Part shown: piece after piece, positions 1 to 8,095 of the stretch
Numbering within the stretch: position 1 is the stretch's first letter
How the letters are laid out: each line of letters starts with the position of its first letter
DNA from: Myxococcus sp. CA023
GTDB lineage: Bacteria > Myxococcota > Myxococcia > Myxococcales > Myxococcaceae
Assembly: GCF_010998615.1 (NCBI RefSeq)
Contig: NZ_JAAEAH010000080.1
Location: 1 to 42,748, forward strand
Direction of reading: 5' to 3'
Length of the DNA: 42,748 nt
Translations under genes and position numbers: made by a program
The notes under the pieces: generated by a model
Database searches by the model: none
Told to the model about the DNA's origin: nothing
What the model saw: only the letters and a program-made list of their open reading frames with translations

Positions 1-110
<110 letters not shown>

Positions 111-120
111 CTTTTTGAGA

Positions 121-156
121 AACCCCCGGTGTCCCTCGTGGACACCGGGGGTTTTC
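121..156 (+). terminator. Rho-independent terminator of the rRNA operon
   Basis: A perfect 14-bp stem (121-134 with 140-153) encloses a 5-nt loop and runs into a T-rich tail (TTTTCTGTTTT). It lies about 10 bp after the 5S gene and is the most canonical intrinsic terminator in the window. Confidence 0.93.
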
Positions 157-216
157 TGTTTTGGGCGTGTTGGGTTTCCGCACGTCACCGCGGACGCTGG
201 GCCAGGCGCCACGTGC

Positions 217-719
217 GCAGCCGGCGCACGCCCCCACCGCCAGCAGGGCCGACGTGGTGGCCAGCACCAGCAGGTGCTCGGCTCGCGCCGCCCCTTTCGC
301 CACCGCGTCCACGCTGTGCGAGAAGGCGTACCCCAGCGCCACCACCACCGGGGCGCTGAGGCACAGCGCCAACCCGTCCCACAGCAGGAAGTGGCGCAGC
401 CGCATGCCTTGCACTGCGGCCATGATGAACACCGCCCCGCGCAGCATCGAGAGAAAGCGCCCCACGAAGACGCAGCGCCCGCCGTGGCGCGCGTAGAAAT
501 GGGCCAGTCGCTTGCGGCGTTCCGGCGGCAGGAGCTTCTTCAGCCGCGGATGCTCGTACAGCTCGGGTCCCAATCTTCGGGCGGTGAGGGAGTCAGGCGC
601 TTCTTCAATCGTGGCTGTTCGTGCAGCGCGAGCCCCAATCTTCGGGCGGTGAGCAAGCGTCTTGTGTCTCCGCCGCGCACGCCGGCCATCGCGCCTGCGA
701 GCGCCAAGCCCAGGGGAAG
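217..719 (-). pseudogene. Decayed DedA-family membrane protein gene
   Basis: Read on the minus strand, about 217-585 encodes the C-terminal half of a DedA (SNARE-associated/VTT) protein: a HPRLKKLLP segment, the HGGRCVFVGRF block, then hydrophobic stretches ending near GACAGC. The preceding DedA block (LALAGAMAG ... RRLG ... PRLKKRL) is found at about 594-707 but in another reading frame. An imperfect 57-bp duplication with a 65-nt offset separates the frames. The N-terminal third of a normal 200-residue DedA is unrecognisable. No stop follows the last hydrophobic segment; the frame runs on through the rRNA terminator and 5S gene to the window edge. DedA proteins are lipid transporters/flippases in the inner membrane; this copy should be non-functional. 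Confidence 0.7.
532..653. repeat. Imperfect 57-bp direct tandem repeat inside the DedA remnant
   Basis: Copy 1 is 532-588 and copy 2 is 597-653, offset by 65 nt and about 80 to 85 percent identical by eye. The final 20 bases of the two copies are nearly identical. Translated on the minus strand both give a DedA segment, TARRLG..L.E.PRLKK, so the differences partly respect codon positions. Because 65 is not a multiple of 3, the repeat shifts the frame. Confidence 0.8.
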
Positions 720-1368
720 GGCATGCTGGTGCGCGCGGATGCTTGGCGACATTCGCGGCAGTGCGGGTTCGCATTGGGGGGCCGCCATCGGGGACGCCTG
801 GTGAGTCTCAGCCACTCCCTCTTCTCAACGCCGAGGGTGCTCAGGAAGGCGCGGCGCTTCTCGAGAGGGCGTTTGGGCCGCTGAGGTGTCGACGGTCCTC
901 CATTCGTCGCCCCTGCGTTGGGCGGCTTGGAGTGCGAGGCCCGTGTGCACTCCTTGGGCTTGGCTCTCGTTCCAGATGCCTCGGTGGCAAATGCGCCAGC
1001 GGCGGTGGAGGGCGCGTCGCCCGCGGCCGGGCTGACCGTGCGCGGGAAATGGAGGCGCCTCGTGGGCCCGGTGAAAACTCAGCCGGGAGTGCTTCGAGTT
1101 CGACGACGCCAGGTGGCAGGTTCACCCACTCCCGCTGGCGCCGGATCATGGCTCATTCCGCTTGGATGCCCCAGGCAGGGGGCGCTCTGACCTGCTAATA
1201 CAGGCGACATGCGCCTACCGGCGACCGCGCTCCAACAGACCTCTGAGGCCCCCTCTGCACGCCTGCCGCCGCGCGTCGTGGAACATGACATTTCCATGGC
1301 GAGGTCCGGATGGCGCTCGGAGGGCTCAAGCTACCGGATTCGTTGGGGTTTCAGGCTGCTGTGCATGT
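720..1368. other. Region without a recognisable gene
   Basis: About 650 bp between the DedA remnant and the kinase promoter. Open frames exist on both strands, as expected at this GC content, but none shows a recognisable domain, signal peptide, convincing ribosome binding site or a codon pattern like the flanking genes. It may be further decayed coding sequence; nothing specific can be supported. Confidence 0.6.
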
Positions 1369-1398
1369 TTGACTCGCCGTCCGCGCTGCGACTAGAGT
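1369..1398 (+). promoter_or_regulatory. Candidate sigma-70-type promoter of the kinase gene
   Basis: TTGACT (1369-1374), an 18-bp spacer and TAGAGT (1393-1398) match the -35 and -10 consensus in 5 and 4 of 6 positions. The predicted start site near 1405 would give a leader of about 64 nt before the ATG at 1469. Confidence 0.42.
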
Positions 1399-1468
1399 CC
1401 AGGTTTCCGCCCGGTCTGCGCACCGCCTGTCGCGGTGCGCGCCTCCCGGTGCCGGGCCGCTCCACGAG

Positions 1469-4300
1469 ATGAAGAAGCCGACCCTCTTTGGGAAGTACCT
1501 GCTCCTCGAGCGCATCAACGTCGGCGGCATGGCGGAGGTGTTCATCGCGAAGGCCTTCGGCGTCGAGGGCTTCGAGCGCATCCTGGCCATCAAGAAGATC
1601 CTCCCCACAATGGCGGAGGACGAAGAGTTCATCACGATGTTCATCGACGAGGCGCGGATCAGCGTTCAGCTGAACCACGCCAACGTCGTGCACATCAACG
1701 AACTCGGGAAGTACGACGACACCTACTTCATCGCCATGGAGTACGTCGCCGGACGCGACGTCCGGACCATGTTGGAGCGCTACCGGCGTCGTAAGGAGAT
1801 CATGCCCACCGCCCAAGCGGTGTTCATCGCCTCCAAGATCTGCGACGGCCTGGACTACGCGCACCGGAAGAAGGACGCCCGCGGGCAGGACCTCCACATC
1901 ATCCACCGCGACGTGTCGCCCCAGAACATCCTCATTTCCTATGAGGGTGAGGTCAAGGTCATCGACTTCGGTATCGCCAAGGCGGCGAACCGTTCCCAGA
2001 AGACGCAGGCGGGCATCCTCAAGGGCAAGTTCGGGTACATGAGCCCGGAGCAGGTCCGGGGTATGCCCATTGACCGGCGCAGCGACATCTTCGCCGTGGG
2101 CGTGCTGCTGTACGAGATGCTCACGGGCGAGAAGCTCTTCGTCGGCGAGTCGGACTTCTCCACCCTGGAGAAGGTGCGCAACGCGGAGGTTCCGCTCCCC
2201 AGCGAGTTCAACCCGAGCATCCCGCAGGGCCTGGAGAAGGTGGTCCTCAAGGCACTCACGCGCGAACCTGAGGACCGCTACCAGTGGGCGTCCGACATGG
2301 CCGAGGACCTGATGCGGTTCCTCCTGGCCGGTGACGCCATCTACTCGTCCAAGCACCTCTCCAGTTACATGAAGGAGGCGTTCGCCGAGGACATGCTCCG
2401 CGAGGCGGAGAAGATGGAGCGCTATGCCGGTATCGAGCGCCCCGACCAGATCGAGGCCTCGGGCATCACGGTGGCCCCCGGGTTCAACCGGCAGGCGGCG
2501 CGGCGTGCGCCCCCTCCAGCCGTGGTGGTGACGGGAACGCCCGCGGGCCGTGCGTCCACCGCGCCGGCGCAGCCTGTCCAGGACTACATCCCGCCTCCCA
2601 CCGCCGAGGAACTCGAGGAGATGGGCGTCGGCGCGGGCGACAAGACGCAGATTGTCGACTCCTCGCATACGTTCATGTCTCCCGAAACCCGCGTTGCCGA
2701 CAGCAGCGTCGTGGTGGACGACAGCATCACGGGCCGGACGGAGAACCCCATCCAGAACCATGGGACGTCCGGTTCCTACAACTCCTTGCGTGCCCCCGCG
2801 CCCGATACGTCATCGCGCAAGGGCAAGAGTGGCCCCAAGGCGCAGGTCGTCATCAGCAACGAGGAAGGCGAGGCCTACTCCGGCGCCACGATGATTGGCC
2901 CCGCGCCGTCCGCGCCGCCGACGCGCTCGCGCGGCTCGTCTCCCTCGCTGGACGAAGAGACAGGCAGCAGGCCAGCACCCGTGTCGGGCCGCGGCCGGGG
3001 CGGAAAGCGCGCTCCCGAGCCCGAGGAGGATCCGTCTGACTACGAGCAGCCGCCCGAGGAAGACAGCGGCGCCGGCTACGATGCCCAAGACGACTACGAT
3101 GACGAGGGTCACCCGCACGACGACCTGAACGAGCCCGAGGAAGAGGTGACGGGCTCGGTTCCCCTCCCCCCGGAGGAGGCGCCTCCTCCCACGAAGGCCG
3201 CTGCGCCCGCGAAGGCGAAGGCGAAGACGAAGGTCCCCGCCAAGGGGAAGCCCGCGCTCAACCTCAAGACGCTGCCGAAGCCGGTGCTGTTCGCCGCCGC
3301 CGCGGCCATCGTGCTGTTGCTCGTCGTCGGCGTGGTGATGGCCACCAGGCCGTCCACGGGCGAGGTCACCTTCATGGTGTCCCCGTCCAACCCTTCCGCG
3401 CGCATCCAGCTGAATGGCCAGGAGGTCCAGCTCAACACGCTGCTGGCGCTCCCGGCAGGGCAGTACCAGGTCACCGCGAGCGCCCCTGGTCAGCAGAGCT
3501 CGGCCAAGACGGTGGATGTCGTCGCCGGAAGCAGAATCGTCGTTTCGCTTCCGCTGGAGACTGATCCTCAGGCGGCCCCGCCGCCCGAGAACAAGCCCCC
3601 GGAGGCACCGCCGACGAACACGGGCGTCGTCATTGCCGCGGGGACCACCGAGCCCGCCGCTCCCGCGGAGGATCCAGGCGGCGACGAGGCACCTGAGAAC
3701 GCGCCTGTCGACAATGGGAAGACGCCGCCTCCCGCCACGGATCCGGCTCCCGCTCCCGCGCCGGTTCAGGTCGCAGCTGTCTTCAAGGGTGATGACGGCG
3801 CGGAGATCGCCGTGAATGGCGAGCGCCTGGGGCGGATTCCAGACGCGCGCATGGCGAACCTGGAGGTGGGGAAGACCTACTCGTTCACCGCGAAGCTCGC
3901 GGGCTACAAGCCGTACTCCGGTGAGTTCAAGGCCGACGGCAACAGCCAGCAGGTCACGGTCGCGTTCGAGATGACGAAGGAGCCGCAGCCCGAGCCCACC
4001 GTGGCCAACGTGCGGCCGCCGCCCCAGCCGGCTCCCAAGCCTCCGCCAGCCCCCAAGCCGCCGAGGGCCCCCAAGGTGATGGGCAAGTTCGCCTGCAGCA
4101 CAAAGCCGGCGGGCGCGGACATCTACGTCGATGGGAAGAAGACGAATCGCCAGACACCGGTGACACTTGGCAGTCCGTTGATGCTACCGGTGGGCAAGCG
4201 GAAGATTTCGTTCAAGCTCAACGGTAAGACGACCAAGCCCGTGGTGGTCGACATCACGGAAGACAATGTAGCCAAGCTGGTCAATGTTCCCATCGAGTGA
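1469..4300 (+). CDS. Membrane-anchored Ser/Thr protein kinase with three PEGA-like repeats
   Basis: A 943-residue Hanks-type kinase. The kinase domain spans about residues 8-290: a glycine loop (INVGGMAE), catalytic lysine K42 in AIKK, catalytic loop HRDVSPQN (D148), DFG at 166-168 and activation-segment GYMSPEQ at 189-195. D148 follows an Arg, so this is an RD kinase of the HRDxxPxN form. A long acidic/proline-rich linker (about 330-600) precedes one transmembrane helix (about 606-626). Three PEGA-like beta domains follow (about 631-699, 768-835, 872-943), expected on the far side of the inner membrane. The layout implies a receptor that senses an envelope signal and phosphorylates cytoplasmic targets. 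Myxobacteria carry about a hundred such kinases; no specific Pkn name is assigned. The ribosome binding site is weak. Confidence 0.93.
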   Translation: MKKPTLFGKYLLLERINVGGMAEVFIAKAFGVEGFERILAIKKILPTMAEDEEFITMFIDEARISVQLNHANVVHINELGKYDDTYFIAMEYVAGRDVRTMLERYRRRKEIMPTAQAVFIASKICDGLDYAHRKKDARGQDLHIIHRDVSPQNILISYEGEVKVIDFGIAKAANRSQKTQAGILKGKFGYMSPEQVRGMPIDRRSDIFAVGVLLYEMLTGEKLFVGESDFSTLEKVRNAEVPLPSEFNPSIPQGLEKVVLKALTREPEDRYQWASDMAEDLMRFLLAGDAIYSSKHLSSYMKEAFAEDMLREAEKMERYAGIERPDQIEASGITVAPGFNRQAARRAPPPAVVVTGTPAGRASTAPAQPVQDYIPPPTAEELEEMGVGAGDKTQIVDSSHTFMSPETRVADSSVVVDDSITGRTENPIQNHGTSGSYNSLRAPAPDTSSRKGKSGPKAQVVISNEEGEAYSGATMIGPAPSAPPTRSRGSSPSLDEETGSRPAPVSGRGRGGKRAPEPEEDPSDYEQPPEEDSGAGYDAQDDYDDEGHPHDDLNEPEEEVTGSVPLPPEEAPPPTKAAAPAKAKAKTKVPAKGKPALNLKTLPKPVLFAAAAAIVLLLVVGVVMATRPSTGEVTFMVSPSNPSARIQLNGQEVQLNTLLALPAGQYQVTASAPGQQSSAKTVDVVAGSRIVVSLPLETDPQAAPPPENKPPEAPPTNTGVVIAAGTTEPAAPAEDPGGDEAPENAPVDNGKTPPPATDPAPAPAPVQVAAVFKGDDGAEIAVNGERLGRIPDARMANLEVGKTYSFTAKLAGYKPYSGEFKADGNSQQVTVAFEMTKEPQPEPTVANVRPPPQPAPKPPPAPKPPRAPKVMGKFACSTKPAGADIYVDGKKTNRQTPVTLGSPLMLPVGKRKISFKLNGKTTKPVVVDITEDNVAKLVNVPIE

Positions 4301-4315
4301 GAAGGCGGGCATCCG

Positions 4316-4349
4316 ATGCCCCCTTCGATTGTTGACCGAAGTGGGGCAT
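4316..4349 (+). terminator. Hairpin after the kinase gene
   Basis: The arms ATGCCCC..TTCG and CGAAG.GGGGCAT pair over about 12 bp with a one-base bulge and a loop of about 9 nt. No T-run follows, so it may be a weak terminator or processing hairpin between the kinase and the aminomutase genes. Confidence 0.4.
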
Positions 4350-4397
4350 GGGCGCGTTATGACGCCTCGCCCGCGAGCAATTTAGAGGTGATGCGCC

Positions 4398-5768
4398 ATG
4401 CAAACGACGCCCATCCGGGCCAAGCCTGAGGCTGGCCCCGCTGAACAGCCTTTTACGTATCCTCACCGCCGGGAGTTCATCGAGCCCGATTGGCGGCGGA
4501 TCCCTGGCTTCAAGGACGTGTCCGCCGCCGACTGGGAGAACTCCGTCTGGCAGCGCAAGCACACCATCAAGAATCTCAAGGAACTCAAGGCAACGCTGGG
4601 GGCTCTGCTCCCGGATGACTTGGCTGAGAGCATGGAGCGCGACCAGCGCGAGCGGGCGACCATGTCGCTGCTCGTGCCTCCGCAGATGCTCAACACCATG
4701 AACCTTGAGGACCTGTGGCGTGACCCGGTGCGCCGATACATGCTACCGGCCTACGCGGACCGCCTCACGGAGTGGACCAACCATCCCAAGGCCAGCCGTG
4801 ACAGTCTTCACGAGCAGGACATGTGGGTGGTGGAAGGCTTGACGCACCGGTATCCCACCAAGGTGCTGGCGGAGATGCTGCCGACCTGCCCGCAGTACTG
4901 TGGTCACTGCACGCGCATGGACCTGGTGGGCAATGACGTGCCGCAGGTCAGCAAACACAAGTTTGGCATCGGGCCCAAGGACCGCTACGCGCAGATGCTC
5001 GACTATCTGCGTCGCACGCCGACGGTGCGCGACGTGGTGGTGTCGGGTGGCGACATCGCGAACCTGCCCATCCAGCAGCTCGAGCCGTTCGTCAGCTCGC
5101 TGATGGACATCCCGAACATCCGGGACATCCGCCTGGCCAGCAAGGGGCTGATGGCCATCCCGCAGCACTTCCTCCAGGACTCCGTCCTCCAGGGGCTGGA
5201 CCGGCTGGCGAAGAAGGCCGTCGAGCGCGGCGTGGACCTGGCGCTGCACACGCACGTCAATCACGCGCAGCAGCTCACCCCGCTGGTGGGCAAGGCCGTG
5301 CGCAAGCTGCTGGAGATGGGCTTCCGTGACGTGCGCAACCAGGGCGTGCTGCTGCGCGGTGTGAATGACAGCCCGCAGGCGCTGCTGGACCTGTGCTTCA
5401 CGCTGCTCGACCACGCGAAGATCATGCCGTACTACTTCTACATGTGCGACATGATCCCCAACAGCGAGCATTGGCGGCTGTCGGTGGCTCAGGCGCAGCA
5501 GCTGCAGCACGACATCATGGGCTACATGCCGGGCTTCGCCACGCCGCGCATCGTCTGTGACGTGCCCTTCGTCGGGAAGCGCTGGGTGCACCAGGTGGCG
5601 GAGTATGACCGCGAGCGCGGCATCTCGTACTGGACCAAGAACTACCGGACCGGCATCGAAATGAACGATGCGGACGCGCTCAACCGGAAGTACGAATACT
5701 TCGACCCCATCGACCAGCTGTCCGAGGCGGGTCAGGCCTGGTGGCGGGAGCAGCAGAAGGCGGCGTAA
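4398..5768 (+). CDS. KamA-family radical SAM aminomutase, divergent paralog
   Basis: A 456-residue radical SAM protein of the lysine 2,3-aminomutase (KamA) family. The cluster-binding motif CPQYCGHC (C164, C168, C171) has the CX3CX2C spacing that holds the 4Fe-4S/SAM centre. The family's SGGD glycine motif and the LLRGVND block are present. An Asp in the segment YMCD and D388 in VCDVP correspond to the two Asp that bind the substrate amino group in lysine 2,3-aminomutase. The PLP-lysine loop is unusual: CDVPFVGK (K394) replaces the usual DxPGGGGK and is one residue shorter. The C-terminal region also departs from canonical KamA. Family membership is secure; the substrate is uncertain (lysine or another alpha-amino acid). 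Its TAA stop shares one base with the next gene's ATG, so the two are translationally coupled. Confidence 0.88.
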   Translation: MQTTPIRAKPEAGPAEQPFTYPHRREFIEPDWRRIPGFKDVSAADWENSVWQRKHTIKNLKELKATLGALLPDDLAESMERDQRERATMSLLVPPQMLNTMNLEDLWRDPVRRYMLPAYADRLTEWTNHPKASRDSLHEQDMWVVEGLTHRYPTKVLAEMLPTCPQYCGHCTRMDLVGNDVPQVSKHKFGIGPKDRYAQMLDYLRRTPTVRDVVVSGGDIANLPIQQLEPFVSSLMDIPNIRDIRLASKGLMAIPQHFLQDSVLQGLDRLAKKAVERGVDLALHTHVNHAQQLTPLVGKAVRKLLEMGFRDVRNQGVLLRGVNDSPQALLDLCFTLLDHAKIMPYYFYMCDMIPNSEHWRLSVAQAQQLQHDIMGYMPGFATPRIVCDVPFVGKRWVHQVAEYDRERGISYWTKNYRTGIEMNDADALNRKYEYFDPIDQLSEAGQAWWREQQKAA

Positions 5769-7012
5769 TGGATACCTCAGTGCTTCCGGCGGGTCTCCCG
5801 CCGGAGCCGGCGGCCGCTCGCGCGTCGCTCAGCGCCGAAGGGCGCAAACGGCTGTTTCCCAACGCCACGGACGCGGAGTGGGCGGACTGGCGTTGGCAGC
5901 AGCGGCATGCGGTGCGAGGCCTGGAGCAGCTGGAGCGGTACGTTCCGCTGACCTCCAACGAGCGCGCGGGCGTGCAGGAAACGTCCGCGCTGTTCCGCAT
6001 CGGCATCAGTCCGTACTACCTGTCCCTCATCGACCCGGAGCATCCGTTCTGCCCGGTGCGCATGCAGTCCATCCCGGTGAGGGCCGAGGCACGCATCCGT
6101 CCGGGCGAGCTCGCGGATCCGCTGGGTGAGGACAAGACGCGACCGGAGGAGTGCATCGTCCACAAGTATCCGGACCGGGTGCTCTTCCTCGCGCTGGATA
6201 CGTGCTCCGTCTATTGCCGTCACTGCACACGGCGGCGCATCACGCAGGGCGGGGTGGCTGAGCTCTCCAAGGAACAGCTCCGCCGGGGCGTGGACTATGT
6301 CCGGCGCCATCCCGAGGTGCGCGACGTCCTGATCTCCGGCGGGGACCCGTTCATGCTCAGTGACTCCCGGCTGGAGGAGTTGCTCGCGCCGCTCAGCGAG
6401 ATTCCCCACGTCGAGATGATTCGCATCGGCACGCGCGTCCCCGTGTGTCTGCCCATGCGCGTCACCGACTCCCTGGCGAAAACGCTCCGGCGCTACGCGC
6501 CCGTCTTCGTCGTCACGCACTTCAATCATCCGAAGGAAGTGACGCCCGAGGCGCGCGAGGCCTGCGAGCGGCTGGTGGACCACGGCGTGCCGGTGGAGAA
6601 CCAGGCCGTGCTGATGCGGCAGCTCAACTCCGACGCGCGCATCATCAAGGAGTTGTCGCACCTGCTGCTGCGCAGCCGCGTGCGGCCGTACTACCTGCAC
6701 CAGATGGACGTCGCCGAGGGCTGCGAGCACCTGCGCACGCCCATCGCCAAGGGGCTGGAAATCATCCAGCAGCTCCGGGGCTACACCACCGGCCTCGCCG
6801 TGCCGCACCTCGCGGTGGACCTGCCGGGGGGCGGTGGGAAGGTGACGCTCCAGCCCGATTACGCCGTCGAGTACGGAGCGCAGGAGACGGTGTTCCGCAA
6901 CTACAAGGGCGAGCGCTTCACGTACCCGGAACCCGAGGAGACGGACTGCACCTGCCCGTATGACGGCGTGTGGCAGGAGCGGGCTCCGCGCTACGGCTAC
7001 CGCAAGGGCTGA
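5768..7012 (+). CDS. kamA: Lysine 2,3-aminomutase (KamA)
   Basis: A 414-residue protein with canonical KamA features. The radical SAM motif is CSVYCRHC (C146, C150, C153), followed by RRR. The glycine motif SGGDP follows. An Asp in QMD and D351 in VDLP match the substrate ammonium-binding Asp pair. The PLP lysine K358 sits in the intact GGGGK loop. Length matches clostridial lysine 2,3-aminomutase (416). It would interconvert L-lysine and L-beta-lysine using SAM, PLP and an iron-sulfur cluster. EpmB, the EF-P-modifying paralog, is shorter (about 340), so KamA fits better. The start is the ATG at 5768 overlapping the upstream stop. Neither ablB (beta-lysine acetyltransferase) nor fermentation genes lie nearby, so the fate of beta-lysine is unknown. 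Confidence 0.88.
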   Translation: MDTSVLPAGLPPEPAAARASLSAEGRKRLFPNATDAEWADWRWQQRHAVRGLEQLERYVPLTSNERAGVQETSALFRIGISPYYLSLIDPEHPFCPVRMQSIPVRAEARIRPGELADPLGEDKTRPEECIVHKYPDRVLFLALDTCSVYCRHCTRRRITQGGVAELSKEQLRRGVDYVRRHPEVRDVLISGGDPFMLSDSRLEELLAPLSEIPHVEMIRIGTRVPVCLPMRVTDSLAKTLRRYAPVFVVTHFNHPKEVTPEAREACERLVDHGVPVENQAVLMRQLNSDARIIKELSHLLLRSRVRPYYLHQMDVAEGCEHLRTPIAKGLEIIQQLRGYTTGLAVPHLAVDLPGGGGKVTLQPDYAVEYGAQETVFRNYKGERFTYPEPEETDCTCPYDGVWQERAPRYGYRKG

Positions 7013-7019
7013 GCCGCGT

Positions 7020-7048
7020 GCGCGCGGTGGGGGCTCGCCACCGCGCGC
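7020..7048. terminator. Bidirectional terminator hairpin between convergent genes
   Basis: A perfect 11-bp stem (7020-7030 with 7038-7048) with a 7-nt loop lies between the kamA stop and the stop of the convergent minus-strand gene. There is no strong T-run, as is common for terminators in this genome type. Confidence 0.6.
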
Positions 7049-7066
7049 CTGTCGTTCAAAAGAGGC

Positions 7067-7567
7067 CTACTGCGGCAGTTCGGCGTCCTTCGGTACGCCG
7101 ACGTCGATGGACGGCTCCGCGCCCTCCGTGGCCTCCAACTCCACCGGGTCCTCGTCGCTGAATCCCTGCTGGACGTGGACCTCTTCCGGGGCGGCCGCGG
7201 GCGCGGGCTGCTTCGCGGCCTTGGCGGCCTCCGCCAGCCGCTGCTCCTCCGCCTTCGCGCGGGCGTTGTCCGCCGGCGACATGCGCGCCTCGTAACGCGC
7301 GAAGTCCTTGCCCGACACGCCGTGCTTCTCCAGCACCGACGCGGAGGCGGCCTTCTGCTTGTCGATGGCCTCCCGGCGCTCCGCGGTGCTCATCTCCGAC
7401 GACTTGCGGTTGCCGTACTCCGCGTCGACTTTGGACAGGGCCTGGGCCTCGTCGCGGCGGATTTCCGCCACCTTCTCTGGAGTCAGCTCCGTGCTGTCGG
7501 CGGCGAGGGCCTGCCCAGGAATGACGAGCCACGAGGTGACCAGGAGCAGGGCAGAGCGGGGAGACAT
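7067..7567 (-). CDS. Secreted protein of unknown function
   Basis: A 166-residue protein. The start chosen is the ATG at 7567, which opens a clear Sec signal peptide (MSPRSALLLVTSWL, cleavage near QALAA). A longer frame exists upstream but adds low-complexity sequence and overlaps the next gene. The mature part is charged and helical (LTPEKVAEIRRDEA ... SSEMSTAERREAI ... EKHGVSGKDFARYEARM), then an Ala/Pro-rich stretch and an acidic C-terminus. No domain is recognised. The short helix-rich repeats resemble periplasmic adaptor or coiled-coil proteins, but no function can be stated. It is last in a three-gene minus-strand group (8605 to 7067) and 82 bp follow the preceding gene. Confidence 0.72.
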   Translation of the reverse strand: MSPRSALLLVTSWLVIPGQALAADSTELTPEKVAEIRRDEAQALSKVDAEYGNRKSSEMSTAERREAIDKQKAASASVLEKHGVSGKDFARYEARMSPADNARAKAEEQRLAEAAKAAKQPAPAAAPEEVHVQQGFSDEDPVELEATEGAEPSIDVGVPKDAELPQ

Positions 7568-7649
7568 GGCGGGAGGACCTCGTTCAGAACAGCGGGAACC
7601 GTCGCAGTCTAAACACGGAGCCTGCTTCTGTGCACCCGGGCCGTGCCGC

Positions 7650-7973
7650 TCAGGGGCCGCATCGCGCGCAGACATTCCGGGCAGTGGCGCATTGCTCCTG
7701 TCCCTGGGCACAGCGGGGTGGCAGGTCGTCCCGGTCAGGATGGCGCTCCACGAGCGCGCACAGCGACTCCGTCAGCTCGCAAGTCTGCGTTCCCACCGAA
7801 CAGCGGTCCGCGCACGTCGCGTCGTCCAGGTCGTCGCGCGTCCGAAGCTCCTCGAGCCGCAGGGACAGCGAGTCGATGGCCGCGTCGTCGTTGCCTGCGA
7901 CGCGGGCGTCCACCTGCTTCGCACAGGCCGTGAGCAGCACGCAGGCCAGCAACATCCGTGGAAGGGCGCGCAT
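7650..7973 (-). CDS. Small Cys-rich lipoprotein
   Basis: A 107-residue protein starting at the ATG at 7973, supported by a strong AAGGAAGG ribosome binding site a few bases upstream. The N-terminus is a lipoprotein signal (MRALPRMLLACVLL) with lipobox LTAC at about residues 14-17. The mature protein is hydrophilic and carries eight or so further cysteines (CADRC, QTCELTESLC, RCAQGQEQC, CARCG), which would be oxidised in the periplasm and may form a disulfide-stabilised fold. No known family is recognised. It sits in the middle of a minus-strand three-gene group of envelope proteins. Confidence 0.75.
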   Translation of the reverse strand: MRALPRMLLACVLLTACAKQVDARVAGNDDAAIDSLSLRLEELRTRDDLDDATCADRCSVGTQTCELTESLCALVERHPDRDDLPPRCAQGQEQCATARNVCARCGP

Positions 7974-8095
7974 GGTTGCCTTCCTTAGGTGTCCGCGGCC
8001 CCAGGCGTCCAGCGGCGTTGGCCCGCGGTGTCGTTCCTTCAGGGACGGGCTGGCGTGGTGTGCACCGGTGGACGTTGGCGGGGCGCCGAAGGGCC

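Noticed and set aside
662..1198. 178-residue plus-strand frame in the gap before the kinase
   Set aside because: Low-complexity Arg/Gly/Ala sequence with no ribosome binding site, domain or coding bias.
1331..2761. 476-residue minus-strand frame over the kinase
   Set aside because: Shadow of the kinase gene with no domain or translation signal.
5768..7012. EpmB, the EF-P lysine aminomutase paralog
   Set aside because: Length (414) and motifs fit canonical KamA better, and neither epmA nor efp is nearby.
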